Shown here: positions 45,556 through 54,782 of the stretch, one piece after another
How positions within the stretch are numbered: position 1 is the stretch's first letter
How the letters are laid out: each line of letters begins with the position of its first letter
Assembly: GCF_000426345.1 (NCBI RefSeq)
Contig: NZ_AUFE01000007.1
Span: forward strand, 1-64,000
DNA length: 64,000 nucleotides
Direction: 5' to 3'
Source: Cupriavidus phytohabitans
GTDB taxonomy: Bacteria; Pseudomonadota; Gammaproteobacteria; Burkholderiales; Burkholderiaceae
Made by a program: the position numbers and the translations under genes
Notes under the pieces: model-generated
The model's input: the letters and a program-made list of their open reading frames with translations, nothing else
What the model was told of the DNA's origin: nothing
The model's database searches: none

Positions 45556-46347
45556 ATGACCCAGGCACACGACGGGGGCTGGATCCCCGTACGCAAGGAC
45601 TTCGTCGACTTGGACACCCGTTGCCATGCGCGCGGCAACAGCCGCCGGCACCACGGTTTCCCGCACGGACAGGCCTATATCCTGCGCGACGCCGCCGGGC
45701 ATGAGTATCCGTTCGGCGAAGACTGCGCCCGCGCCGCGGTGGCGCATCCCGGGTTGCTTCTGCAGGTGCCGGACTACACCGGGCGCGACGTGGTGCCGCG
45801 CTCGGCCTTGCCCGATCCCATCCCCGCCGGCGTCCGGCGCGGACGGCGCAGCGCGGCGGAGAACGCGGCGGCCGAGCGCCTTGCCGCTATCCGTTACCTG
45901 GTGCTGCGCATGGAAAAAGTGGCCGCCGTGCCGCGCGTGCAGCCCACCGTGCGCTTTCCCGCGCTTGACCCGGTCTACGAGCAATACCTGCGTACCGGCG
46001 ACGTGGCCACTGCGCAGGTGCGCCGCATCCTGGCGATCGAGCGCGCGCCCAGCACGCCGCCGCGGCTGCGCGCCACCAACCTGCTCGACGTCTATACGGC
46101 CCATGTCAAGCTGGAGCGGCTGATCGCCGCCTCCAACAGCGTCGACAACATCCGCTTCCTGCGAGGCCTGCATGACTGGCTGGCGCGCCACCTGGTGCTG
46201 ACTGCCAGCCAGTTGGCCGCGGCAGGGATCGAGATGCATCCGCAGGCCTTTACCTCGCCCGGCATCTGGGGCGCCGCGGCGGAAGCGGCAAGCCGGGCGG
46301 TCCCGGCCGCTTCGGCGCCACCCGATCCGAACGGCTCGCTGTTCTAG
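45556..46347 (+). CDS. Hypothetical protein
   Basis: A 263-residue cytosolic protein with no family I recognise. The N-terminal third is His/Arg/Asp-rich (WIPVRKDFVDLDTRCHARGN, then GHEYPFGEDCARAA), the middle is helical (AENAAAERLAAIRYLVLRME) and the end Pro/Ala-rich. It lies 80 bases after the M55 gene and 76 before the DUF2817 gene in the same direction. Codon use and GC at third positions match neighbours, supporting a real gene. Confidence 0.65.
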   Translation: MTQAHDGGWIPVRKDFVDLDTRCHARGNSRRHHGFPHGQAYILRDAAGHEYPFGEDCARAAVAHPGLLLQVPDYTGRDVVPRSALPDPIPAGVRRGRRSAAENAAAERLAAIRYLVLRMEKVAAVPRVQPTVRFPALDPVYEQYLRTGDVATAQVRRILAIERAPSTPPRLRATNLLDVYTAHVKLERLIAASNSVDNIRFLRGLHDWLARHLVLTASQLAAAGIEMHPQAFTSPGIWGAAAEAASRAVPAASAPPDPNGSLF

Positions 46348-46423
46348 CTACCCATTCGGCGCAACTGGCAGAACCGGTGGAAATGGCGTCTAATGGCCTG
46401 CATCGCCATCCGCCGGTGACGCC

Positions 46424-47494
46424 ATGAGTCCTTTTTCGCGCAGCTACGCCGAAGCCCGCCAGAAGTTCCTCGATGCCGCGCGCGCGGCCGGGGCAGACCT
46501 GGCGCAGTTCCCGCATCCGACCCGCCGCGGCAGCGCCGGCGAGGACCTGGCGATCGACGTGGCGCAGGTGGGCCCGCCCGGCGCGCGGCAGTGCCTGATG
46601 GTGACTTCCGGCACCCATGGCGCCGAGGGCTTCGCGGGCTCCGGCGTGCAGATTGCGATGCTGAACGACACCGCGCTGCTCGCAGATTGCGCCGCCGCGG
46701 GCACCAGCCTGCTGCTGGTCCATGCCATCAATCCCTACGGTTTCTCGCATCTGCGCCGGGTCAACGAAGACAACGTCGACCTGAACCGCAACTTCATGGA
46801 CTTCTCGCAGCCGCTGCCGTACAACGGGCCCTATGCGGAGATTGCGCCGCTGCTGCTGCCGGCGCAGTGGCCGCCATCCGACGCCGACCAGGCTCAGCTG
46901 ATGAAGACCGTGGCCGAGCGCGGCATGGCGTGGTACCAGGCCGCGCTGAGCGGCGGCCAGTACCAGGACCCGGACGGCATGTTCTTCGGCGGCACCAAGG
47001 CGACCTGGAGCAACTACACGCTATGCCGCATCCTGGCGCGCTTCGGCGCCGGGCGCGAGACGCTGCGCTGGATCGACGTGCACACCGGCCTGGGGCCGTG
47101 GGGCTATGGCGAGCCGATCCACATGGGCCCGGACACGCCCGAGTCGCTGACGCGCACGCGCGCCATCTGGGGCAGCCGCGTGACGTCGATCTATGACGGC
47201 TCGTCGACCTCGGCCAACCTGACCGGGCTGGCCTGGCGTGCGGTGCCCCAGACACTGCCGGGGATCGACTATGCCGGCATCGCGCTGGAATTCGGCACGC
47301 TGCCAGTGGGCGAGGTGCTGGACGCGCTGCGTGGCGACCACTGGCTGCACCGGCATCCCGAAGCGGACGAGAACCAGCGCGCGCTGGTGCGCCAGGCGAT
47401 GTGGCGGGCCTTCTATGGCGACGCCGACGACTGGCGCGACGGCGTGGTGACGCAAGTGACCGACGCCGTGCGCAGCACGCTGGCCGCGGCCTGA
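46424..47494 (+). CDS. DUF2817 (M14-like) metallo-carboxypeptidase-fold protein
   Basis: A 356-residue protein of the M14 carboxypeptidase fold. Zinc motif SGTHGAEGFAGS (His-x-x-Glu, about 63-66), VHAINPYGFSHLRRVNEDNV with VDLNRNFMDFS, then WIDVHTGLGPWGYGE providing the third histidine, and ALEFGTLPVGEVL carrying the catalytic Glu. The substrate is unknown; no signal peptide, so it is intracellular. It stands between the hypothetical gene and the ynb operon. Confidence 0.9.
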   Translation: MSPFSRSYAEARQKFLDAARAAGADLAQFPHPTRRGSAGEDLAIDVAQVGPPGARQCLMVTSGTHGAEGFAGSGVQIAMLNDTALLADCAAAGTSLLLVHAINPYGFSHLRRVNEDNVDLNRNFMDFSQPLPYNGPYAEIAPLLLPAQWPPSDADQAQLMKTVAERGMAWYQAALSGGQYQDPDGMFFGGTKATWSNYTLCRILARFGAGRETLRWIDVHTGLGPWGYGEPIHMGPDTPESLTRTRAIWGSRVTSIYDGSSTSANLTGLAWRAVPQTLPGIDYAGIALEFGTLPVGEVLDALRGDHWLHRHPEADENQRALVRQAMWRAFYGDADDWRDGVVTQVTDAVRSTLAAA

Positions 47495-47785
47495 GCTCGG
47501 CCTGGTTTTGGCCGTAGCGGGACCGTATCTCGCATTCGAAATCGTTCAGTACAGGGCGCAAGCCGCTTCTGGTAATGTCTCGGACTTGGCTGTAGAGTGC
47601 CGTCAAAGGCACCGCTGGTCTGGGCGTCAGTGCGGGCCGGGCAGTCACAACGAAACGTTACAAGAAACGCCACCAAGAACAAGACGGAAGGGGGTCCCCG
47701 GCCGGCCAGCGGCGCAGCGCAAGCGCCGGCACCGGCAAGGCGCGCGGCGCCGCTTCCGGCATCAGCTCGGCGGGAGGCCGGCGCG

Positions 47786-48412
47786 ATGACGCTCTACGAA
47801 CTCAAGCCCAGGTTCCAGGCATGGCTGCGCCCGGTGGTGCAGGACCTGGCCCATCGCGGCGCCACCGCCAACCAGGTCACGATCGCCGCGGCTGCCGGCT
47901 CTCTCGCGGTCGGCGTGCTGGCTGCCATCGGCATGCTGGTGACCGAGAGCCCGGCGCTGTTCCTGCTGTTTCCCCTCTGGCTGTTCCTGCGCATGGCGCT
48001 CAATGCCATCGACGGCATGCTCGCGCGCGAGCACGGCCAGCAGAGCGCGCTCGGCGCCTACCTCAACGAACTTGGCGACATCGTCTCGGACTTGGCGCTG
48101 ATCCTGCCGCTGGCGGCGCTGCCGGATTTCGGGCTGGCGCAGGTCGGCACCTTTGCGCTGCTGGCGGTGATGGCCGAGGCCGCCGGCCTGGTCGGGCCCC
48201 TTGCCGGCGCCAGCCGGCGCTACGACGGCCCGCTTGGCAAGAGCGACCGTGCTTTCGCGGTCGGGGCCATCGCACTGTGGGCGGGGCTGGGGCTGGGCTT
48301 CGGCGCTGCCGCTTCCTGGTTGTGGCTGGCGCTGTCCTTGCTGTCGCTTTACACCATTGCCAATCGCGTGCGCCGCGGCGTTGCCGAGGCGCGTGCCCGC
48401 ACCGCAGGCTGA
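47786..48412 (+). CDS. ynbA: CDP-alcohol phosphatidyltransferase, YnbA-like
   Basis: A 208-residue, six-TM inner-membrane enzyme. The CDP-alcohol motif reads DGMLAREHGQQSALGAYLNE followed by LGDIVSD: the usual D-G-x2-A-R-x8-G-x3-D-x3-D has Asn in place of the third Asp, as I recall for E. coli YnbA. Also conserved is RRYDGPLGKSDRA. GGGAGG precedes the ATG at 47786. It should move a phosphatidyl group from CDP-diacylglycerol to an unknown alcohol. First gene of the extended ynb operon. Confidence 0.9.
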   Translation: MTLYELKPRFQAWLRPVVQDLAHRGATANQVTIAAAAGSLAVGVLAAIGMLVTESPALFLLFPLWLFLRMALNAIDGMLAREHGQQSALGAYLNELGDIVSDLALILPLAALPDFGLAQVGTFALLAVMAEAAGLVGPLAGASRRYDGPLGKSDRAFAVGAIALWAGLGLGFGAAASWLWLALSLLSLYTIANRVRRGVAEARARTAG

Positions 48413-48416
48413 AGCC

Positions 48417-50186
48417 ATGGACCGAGCCGCTATCCGCCAGCCGCAGGAGCGGCATTTCCAGACCCATGACGGCCAGGCGCTGTTCTACCGCCACTGGCCT
48501 GCGGTGGAGGGCCCGGCGCGTGGCGCCGTGGTGCTGTTCCACCGCGGCCACGAGCATTCCGGGCGTGTCGCCCACCTGGCCGACGAACTGAACCTGCCGG
48601 GCTACGACATCTTCGCCTGGGACGCGCGTGGCCACGGCCGCTCGCCCGGCGAGCGTGGCTACAGCCCCTGCCTGGCGGATTCGGTGCGCGATATCCAGAC
48701 GTTTACCCAGCATATCGCCGAGGCGCACGGCATCCCGCTTGAGCATACCGCGGTCATTGCGCAAAGCGTCGGGGCGGTGCTGGCCGCCACGTGGGTGCAC
48801 GACTACGCGCCGCCGCTCCGCGCGCTGGTGCTCGCCTCGCCGGCCTTCAAGGTCAAGCTGTACGTGCCGTTCGCGCGGCCGGGACTGAAGCTGATGCACC
48901 GGCTGCGCGGCAGGTTCTTCGTCAACAGCTACGTCAAGGCGAAGTTCCTGACGCACGATCCCGGGCGCATCGCCAGTTATGACACCGATCCGCTGATCAC
49001 GCGGCCGATCGCGGTCAATATCCTGCTCGACCTGTACGAGACCGCGGAACGCATCGTCGCCGATGCCGCCGCAATCACGGTGCCGACGCAGCTGCTGATC
49101 TCCGGCGCCGACTGGGTCGTGCACCGCGGGCCGCAGGACCGCTTCTACGAGCGGCTGGGCGCGCGCACCAAGGAACGCATCGTGCTGGAGGGGTTTTTCC
49201 ACGACACGCTGGGCGAGCGCGACCGCAAGCTGGCCGTGGACGCGGCGCGGCGCTTTATCGTGCGCGAGTTCGACACGCCGTCGCCGCCGCGCTCGCTGCT
49301 GGAGGCCGACCTGATCGGCCCGTTCCGGGAAGAGTCGGACCGGCTGGCGTCCGCGCCGGGCGGGCTGGCGGCCTGGTACTGGCGCGCGGCGCGTGCCAAC
49401 CTGAAGCTCGGCGGGATGCTGTCGGACGGCGTGCGGCTCGGGCATGAGACCGGTTTCGACTCGGGCTCGACGCTCGACTACGTCTACCGCAATATGCCGT
49501 CGGGACGCGGCCCGCTGGGCCGGATGGCTGACGCGCAATACCTCGGCGCCATCGGCTGGCGCGGCATCCGCCAGCGCAAGGTCCACGCCGAAGCGCTGAT
49601 CGCCGAGGCCGTGCGGCGGCTGCGTGCGGCCGGCATGCCGGTGCGCATGGTCGATATCGCCGCCGGGCACGGGCGCTATGTGCTGGAGGCGCTGGGTGCG
49701 CTGGACGGCGGCGCCGGGGCGGTCGAATCGATCCTGCTGCGCGACTACAGCCAGCTCAATGTCGAACAGGGCAGGGCGCTGATCGCCGCCAAGGGACTGC
49801 AGGGAGTCGCCCGCTTCGAACAGGGCGATGCCTTCGACGGTGACAGCCTGGCAGCGCTGGCCCCGGCGCCGACGCTGGCCGTGGTATCGGGCCTGTACGA
49901 GCTGTTCCCGGAAAATGCGATGGTGCGCCGCTCGCTGGAAGGGCTGGCGCGCGCGGTGCCGCCTGGGGGCTACCTGGTCTACACCGGCCAGCCCTGGCAT
50001 CCGCAGCTCGAATTCATCGCCCGCGCGCTGACCAGCCACCGCGGCGGCGCCGCCTGGGTGATGCGGCGCCGTTCGCAGGCCGAGATGGACGAACTGGTGC
50101 GCGCCGCCGGCTTCGACAAGGTGACCCAGCGCATCGACCCGTGGGGCATCTTCACCGTCAGCCTGGCGCGCAGGCGCGAAGCATGA
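48417..50186 (+). CDS. ynbC: Bifunctional alpha/beta hydrolase - SAM methyltransferase, YnbC-like
   Basis: A 589-residue fusion. Residues about 15-290 are an alpha/beta hydrolase of the monoacylglycerol-lipase type (WDARGHGRSPGERG, nucleophile elbow AQSVGAVLAA, His in EGFFHDTLGE). Residues about 380-585 form a class I methyltransferase (MVDIAAGHGRYVLEALGALD as SAM loop, LRDYSQLNVEQGR). It starts four bases after ynbA and overlaps ynbD as ATGA. The fusion suggests lipid deacylation coupled with methylation of the head group or acyl chain; substrates are unknown. Confidence 0.9.
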   Translation: MDRAAIRQPQERHFQTHDGQALFYRHWPAVEGPARGAVVLFHRGHEHSGRVAHLADELNLPGYDIFAWDARGHGRSPGERGYSPCLADSVRDIQTFTQHIAEAHGIPLEHTAVIAQSVGAVLAATWVHDYAPPLRALVLASPAFKVKLYVPFARPGLKLMHRLRGRFFVNSYVKAKFLTHDPGRIASYDTDPLITRPIAVNILLDLYETAERIVADAAAITVPTQLLISGADWVVHRGPQDRFYERLGARTKERIVLEGFFHDTLGERDRKLAVDAARRFIVREFDTPSPPRSLLEADLIGPFREESDRLASAPGGLAAWYWRAARANLKLGGMLSDGVRLGHETGFDSGSTLDYVYRNMPSGRGPLGRMADAQYLGAIGWRGIRQRKVHAEALIAEAVRRLRAAGMPVRMVDIAAGHGRYVLEALGALDGGAGAVESILLRDYSQLNVEQGRALIAAKGLQGVARFEQGDAFDGDSLAALAPAPTLAVVSGLYELFPENAMVRRSLEGLARAVPPGGYLVYTGQPWHPQLEFIARALTSHRGGAAWVMRRRSQAEMDELVRAAGFDKVTQRIDPWGIFTVSLARRREA

Positions 50187-51562
50187 GCACGCTGCCCGCC
50201 GACGCGGCTGCCGCGGCCCCCACGGGTGAACGTCCCTGGGGTTTGGCCTGCCTGCTGCTGGCGCTGGCCGGCGCGTTTTTCTTTTCCAGCTACGGCTTCG
50301 CCAACTGGCTCGCGAGCCAGCGCGCGCAGGTGCCAACGGTCTATTTCGGCTGGGAACGCGGCATCCCGTTCCTGCCGTGGACCATCATCCCGTACTGGTC
50401 GATCGACCTGCTGTACGGCATCTCCTTCTTCCTGTGGCAAACGCGGGCGGCACTGGTCACGCACGTCAGGCGGCTGGTGCTGGCGCAGCTGGTCTCGGTG
50501 GCGTGCTTTATCGCCTTCCCGCTGCGCTTCAGCTTCGAGCGGCCGCAGGCGGAGGGGCTGCCGGGGCGGCTGTTCGCGCTGCTGGGTGGCTTCGACCTGC
50601 CGTTCAACCAGGCGCCGTCGCTGCATATCAGCCTGCTGGTGATCCTGTGGGTCGCGTACGCGGCGCACCTGCGCGGCGGATGGCGCTGGCTGCTGCATGG
50701 CTGGTTCGCGCTGATCGGCGTGTCGGTGCTGACCACATGGCAGCATCACCTGATCGACGTGCCGACCGGGGCGCTGGTTGGCTGGCTGTGCGTTTACCTG
50801 TTCCCGATGCGGCTGCCGGAGGTTGCGGCGGGCTTGCCCGATGCGCGCACGCGCCAGCTTTCGCGGCGCTATGCGGTTGGCGCGGTCGTGGCACTGCTGT
50901 GTGCGGTACTGGCGGTGGCATTGTCCGTGACGCTGGCGTTCCTGCTGCTGTGGGCCGCGCTGGCGCTGGCCTGCGTTGCGCGCATCTACGCGCTGGCCGC
51001 GCCGGCCTGGTTCCTGAAGCATGCAGACGGCACGATGGCGCGGGCGGCACGCTGGGTGCTGGCGCCATACCTGCTCGGCGCGTTCCTGAATTCGCGCTGG
51101 TGGACCCGGCGCGCGCCGCAGGCCAGCCGCATCGCCGACGGCGTCTGGGTCGGCCGCTTCCCGACCGGTGCCGAACTGCGCGCATTGGGCGCCGATGCTG
51201 TGGTCGACCTTAGCGCCGAACTGCCGCGCGCCGCCTCTGGTCCCGGGCTGGCCTATCGCTGCGTGCCGGTGCTGGATCTGACCGTGCCGACCGCGCGGCA
51301 ACTGGAGCAGGCCGTGGCGCAACTCGACGCATGGCACGCGCAAGGACGCCGGATAATGGTGAGCTGCGCGCTGGGATATTCGCGCAGCGCGCTGGTGGCT
51401 GCCGCATGGATGGCGCGCAGGCAGGGACTGCGCGACGCGCCGGCGGCACTGGCCGCTTTGCGCGCGCACCGGCCCGCGGTGGTGCTGGGGCATGAGCACG
51501 CCGCCGCGCTGCAGGCATGGCTGGACCAGTATCCGACAGCGGAGGCTGCCGATGGCCGCTGA
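50183..51562 (+). CDS. ynbD: PAP2-type phosphatase fused to dual-specificity phosphatase, YnbD-like
   Basis: A 459-residue membrane protein. The N-terminal part has several TM helices and PAP2 residues (APSLHISLL, then WQHHLIDVPTG). The C-terminal 150 residues are a DSP/PTP-like cytosolic domain with VSCALGYSRSA (Cys-x5-Arg) as active site and DLSAELPR upstream. It may remove the phosphate from the product of YnbA, as PgpB or PTPMT1-like enzymes do. ATG at 50183 overlaps ynbC; the stop overlaps the next gene. Confidence 0.9.
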   Translation: MSTLPADAAAAAPTGERPWGLACLLLALAGAFFFSSYGFANWLASQRAQVPTVYFGWERGIPFLPWTIIPYWSIDLLYGISFFLWQTRAALVTHVRRLVLAQLVSVACFIAFPLRFSFERPQAEGLPGRLFALLGGFDLPFNQAPSLHISLLVILWVAYAAHLRGGWRWLLHGWFALIGVSVLTTWQHHLIDVPTGALVGWLCVYLFPMRLPEVAAGLPDARTRQLSRRYAVGAVVALLCAVLAVALSVTLAFLLLWAALALACVARIYALAAPAWFLKHADGTMARAARWVLAPYLLGAFLNSRWWTRRAPQASRIADGVWVGRFPTGAELRALGADAVVDLSAELPRAASGPGLAYRCVPVLDLTVPTARQLEQAVAQLDAWHAQGRRIMVSCALGYSRSALVAAAWMARRQGLRDAPAALAALRAHRPAVVLGHEHAAALQAWLDQYPTAEAADGR

Positions 51563-51992
51563 TGGCGCACGCAGCAGTTCCTCGGAGGCCTGGATCGCGC
51601 ACGCCGTCACCGGCGCGCTGTCCGGTGCGCTCTGGATCGGCGTGGTCGGACTGGCCTTCGCGCTGGCATCCGTCTGGATGTCCGCCAGCCCGGCACTGTC
51701 TGCACTGCCGTTGCTGGTGGCGCTGGCCCAGCTCTGGCTGCTGCTGCGCGTGGCGATTGACCGGCGCCTGTTCGACGCGCTGGCCGCTTCGGCCGACCCC
51801 AACGTCCAGACAGGCCAGGCGGACCTGGCCGGACTCGACGGCGCGCTGACCGGACTGGGCTGGATCGCATCCGAGCGCACTGGCCGCCCGCTGCCCGAAC
51901 GCGCACGCGGCGCGATGCGGCTGGTGCGCGCCAGCCTGGTACTGGCCGCAGTCCAGCTGTGCCTGTCCCTGCTGATCTTGCTGCTGAGGTAA
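51552..51992 (+). CDS. Small membrane protein of the ynb operon
   Basis: A 146-residue protein with three or four TM segments (HAVTGALSGALWIGVVGLAF, LSALPLLVALAQLWLLLRVA, and LVRASLVLAAVQLCLSLLIL at the C-terminus) and a short polar loop. It overlaps ynbD by 11 bases and is nine bases before the acyltransferase. No E. coli ynb counterpart is known to me. Function unknown; its place suggests a structural partner of the membrane enzymes. Confidence 0.8.
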   Translation: MAADGARSSSSEAWIAHAVTGALSGALWIGVVGLAFALASVWMSASPALSALPLLVALAQLWLLLRVAIDRRLFDALAASADPNVQTGQADLAGLDGALTGLGWIASERTGRPLPERARGAMRLVRASLVLAAVQLCLSLLILLLR

Positions 51993-52000
51993 ACAACACC

Positions 52001-52627
52001 ATGTGGATCGCCCGTGCCACCGCGCGCGCCATCATCGCTTTCGCCCGCCTGCTGACCGGCATGCGCGCCAACTGGCAGGGCTGCATCCCGGCCGCGGTGC
52101 AGCGCGTGTACTTTGCCAACCACAGCAGCCATGGCGACTTCGTGCTGATCTGGGGCTGCCTGCCGCCCGACCTGCGCACCGGCACGCGCCCGGTGGCCGG
52201 CGCCGATTACTGGGACCGCTCGCCGCTGCGGCGCTTTATCGGCCGCGACGTATTCCGCGCGTTGCTGATCGACCGCACGCGCAGCGATCCGGGCAATGAC
52301 CCGGTGGCACTGATGCGTGGCGCGCTGGAAGGCGGCGATTCGCTGATCCTGTTCCCCGAGGGCACCCGTAACACCACCGATGCGCGGCTGCTGCCGTTCA
52401 AGAGCGGCATCTACCACCTGGCGCGCGCTTGTCCGGAGGTGGAGTTCGTGCCGGTCTGGATCGACAACCTCAACCGCGTCATGCCCAAGGGCGAGGTCGT
52501 GCCGGTGCCGCTGCTATGCACCGTGACCTTCGGCCAGCCCGTGCTGGTGGCCGACGGCGAGGACAAGGAGAGCTTCCTGTCCCGCTGCCGCGGGGGCCTG
52601 CTCGCGCTGGCCCCCGAACTGGACTGA
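52001..52627 (+). CDS. PlsC-type lysophospholipid acyltransferase
   Basis: A 208-residue acyltransferase with the four PlsC blocks: ANHSSHGDF (H-x4-D) at about 39, RALLIDRTRSD, ILFPEGTRN, and VPVWIDNL. It transfers acyl chains to a lysophospholipid or glycerol phosphate. Located between the small membrane protein and the cytidylyltransferase in the ynb-like operon; E. coli ynbABCD lacks this gene, so the operon here carries acylation as well. Start at ATG 52001. Confidence 0.9.
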   Translation: MWIARATARAIIAFARLLTGMRANWQGCIPAAVQRVYFANHSSHGDFVLIWGCLPPDLRTGTRPVAGADYWDRSPLRRFIGRDVFRALLIDRTRSDPGNDPVALMRGALEGGDSLILFPEGTRNTTDARLLPFKSGIYHLARACPEVEFVPVWIDNLNRVMPKGEVVPVPLLCTVTFGQPVLVADGEDKESFLSRCRGGLLALAPELD

Positions 52628-52648
52628 TGGCGGACCGATAGCGGAAAG

Positions 52649-53626
52649 ATGACCATGCCAACCATCCCGACCCTGCCTGCGGTGCACTGGGACCATGAGA
52701 CCGGACTGCTGTTCGGCGGCCTGTTTGCCGTGCTGTTGCTGGCGTCCACCGTGACCGTGCTGCTGCGCTGGCGCGTGGCCGGGGGCGGGCAGCATGCGGT
52801 AATCGACAACCTCGCGCAGCGCGTCAACGCCTGGTGGTGGATGATCGGCGTCATGGGCGTGGCCTTCGCGCTGGGCCGCACCGCGGTGATCGTGCTGTTC
52901 TACCTGCTGTCGTTCTTCGCGCTGCGCGAGTTCGTCACCATCACCACCACGCGCCGCGGCGACCATCGCGCCATCGTCGCCGCCTTTTTCGTATTCCTGC
53001 CGCTGCAGTATGTGCTGGTCTACATCGGCTGGTACGGCATGTTCTCGATCCTGATCCCGGTCTACGCCTTCCTGTTCCTGCCGATCCTGGCGGCGCTGTC
53101 GTCCGAGACCACGCGCTTCCTGGAGCGCTGCGCCGGGGTGCAATGGGCGGTGATGATCTGCGTGTTCTGCATCTCGCACGTGCCGGCGCTGCTGACGTTG
53201 CCGATCCCGGGCTTCGAAGGCCGCAACCTGCTGCTGATCGCCTTCCTGGTGATCGTGGTGCAGGGCAGCGACGTGCTGCAGTACGTATGGGGCAAGCTGT
53301 GCGGCAAGCGCAAGATCGCGCCGCTGCTGTCGCCGTCGAAGACGGTGGAAGGGTTTGTCGGCGGCGTGGCAAGTGCCACTGCGCTGGGTGCGGCGCTGTG
53401 GTGGATCACGCCGTTCACGCCGTGGCAGGCCGGACTGATTGCGCTGGCCATCGCGCTGATGGGCTTCCTGGGCGGGCTGGTGATGTCGGCGATCAAGCGC
53501 GACCGCGGCATCAAGGACTGGGGCCACATGATCCAGGGCCACGGCGGCATGCTGGACCGGCTCGACTCGGTGGTGTTCGCCGCGCCGGTGTTCTTCCATA
53601 TCACCCGCTACTGGTGGGTACCCTGA
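52649..53626 (+). CDS. ynbB: CDP-diacylglycerol synthase, YnbB/CdsA-like
   Basis: A 325-residue, about eight-TM inner-membrane enzyme. The CdsA signature is intact near the C-terminus: SAIKRDRGIKDWGHMIQGHG followed by GMLDRLDS. It makes CDP-diacylglycerol from phosphatidate and CTP, the substrate for the YnbA-type enzyme in the same operon. An ATG two codons later (52655) is equally plausible, with GGAAAG at better spacing. Convergent with the LysR gene, 12 bases apart. Confidence 0.92.
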   Translation: MTMPTIPTLPAVHWDHETGLLFGGLFAVLLLASTVTVLLRWRVAGGGQHAVIDNLAQRVNAWWWMIGVMGVAFALGRTAVIVLFYLLSFFALREFVTITTTRRGDHRAIVAAFFVFLPLQYVLVYIGWYGMFSILIPVYAFLFLPILAALSSETTRFLERCAGVQWAVMICVFCISHVPALLTLPIPGFEGRNLLLIAFLVIVVQGSDVLQYVWGKLCGKRKIAPLLSPSKTVEGFVGGVASATALGAALWWITPFTPWQAGLIALAIALMGFLGGLVMSAIKRDRGIKDWGHMIQGHGGMLDRLDSVVFAAPVFFHITRYWWVP

Positions 53627-53638
53627 GCCGGGCGACGC

Positions 53639-54538
53639 TCAGATTTCGGTCTCCTCGCACCACTTGACCACCGCATCACGGAAGTCCTGGCAGATCGGCG
53701 ACAGGTAGCCGCCGGCGCGCCACAGCACCGCCAGTTCGTGCTGCCACGACATGCCGGGCCCGGCGATCGCCTGCAATCCCTGTCCCTCCGCCTGCTTCAG
53801 GATGCGCGGCGGCATGATGCCGAGCAGGTCCGAGTGCCGCAGCAACTCGCCGAACGCGACCGGCGAGGCCGTGCTTTCCACCGCCACGCGCGGCGGCGGC
53901 AGCCCCACCGAGGTGAATCGTTCCTCCAGCCATTGGCGCAGGTACAGCGAGCTGGCCGGCACCGCCCAGCGCTCTTCGGTCAGGTCGGCCAGCGTGCGGA
54001 AGCTGCCGCGGCGCGGATGTGCGCTGCGGCAGACGATCTGCATGGTCAGCGGCCCCAGCGGCAGCCAGTCGATGTCTTCCGGCACGCTGGCCGGGCGCGC
54101 CGCAAGGATCAGGTCGGCGTCGCCGTTCTGCAGCATCGCCATCAGGCGCGCGCTCAGGTGCGTCTCGATCGAGAACACGGCCAGCGGGCGGCTGACGAAG
54201 AACTGCGCCAGCAGCGGCGACAGCAGCGACGGCACCAGGTAAGGAATGGCGCCGAGCCGTACCGTGCCGGCGCGCGCCAGCCGCTGCTCGGCCAGTTCAT
54301 TGCGCAGGTCGGCTGCCGCCAGCGAGATCCTGCGCGCATGCGCCAGCAGCGTCTTGCCGACGCTGGTCGGCACCAGCCCGCGCGGGGTGCGCTCGAACAG
54401 CGGCATGCCGGCCTCGCCCTCCAGCCGCGCCAGCGTCTTGGACAGGCCGGACTGGGTCATGCCGAGCGTGTCGGCCGCGCGATGCAGGTTGCCATGTTCG
54501 CTGACTACCAGGAAGGCTTCAAGATCCTCGAATCGCAT
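53639..54538 (-). CDS. LysR-family transcriptional regulator
   Basis: A 299-residue regulator: LysR helix-turn-helix MRFEDLEAFLVVSEHGNLHR with AADTLGMTQSGLSKTLARLE, then a periplasmic-binding-protein-like effector domain (VRLGAIPYLVPSLLSPLLAQ). It is divergent from the Bug binding protein/quinone reductase/CoA-transferase operon that it most likely controls. The tandem 7-mer TACCGGG-TACCGGG at 54545-54558 immediately upstream could be part of the binding region. The start is the ATG at 54536-54538, the family start. Confidence 0.93.
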   Translation of the reverse strand: MRFEDLEAFLVVSEHGNLHRAADTLGMTQSGLSKTLARLEGEAGMPLFERTPRGLVPTSVGKTLLAHARRISLAAADLRNELAEQRLARAGTVRLGAIPYLVPSLLSPLLAQFFVSRPLAVFSIETHLSARLMAMLQNGDADLILAARPASVPEDIDWLPLGPLTMQIVCRSAHPRRGSFRTLADLTEERWAVPASSLYLRQWLEERFTSVGLPPPRVAVESTASPVAFGELLRHSDLLGIMPPRILKQAEGQGLQAIAGPGMSWQHELAVLWRAGGYLSPICQDFRDAVVKWCEETEI

Positions 54539-54782
54539 GGGACGTACCGGGTACCGGGTAATGGGGCGCGCTGGGGGCGGAGCGGGCCATTGTAGCGCCG
54601 GTATGCCCATGCGCTGCGTCACCGCACCCCAGGTTCCGGCCGCGCCATGCCTGGCAGGACTCGCCTTGCGCCGAGCGGGAATCGGCGGGGCGCGGCCGAT
54701 GCCATAGACTGCGCTGGCATCCCTCGCATCGCCAGCGGCTGGCGGGCATCACAGAAGGGAGCCAGGACAGGAGACACCAACC

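Noticed and set aside
48063..50336. A 757-codon minus-strand frame opposite ynbC
   Set aside because: Antisense to a recognisable hydrolase-methyltransferase with overlapping operon neighbours; no signals of its own.
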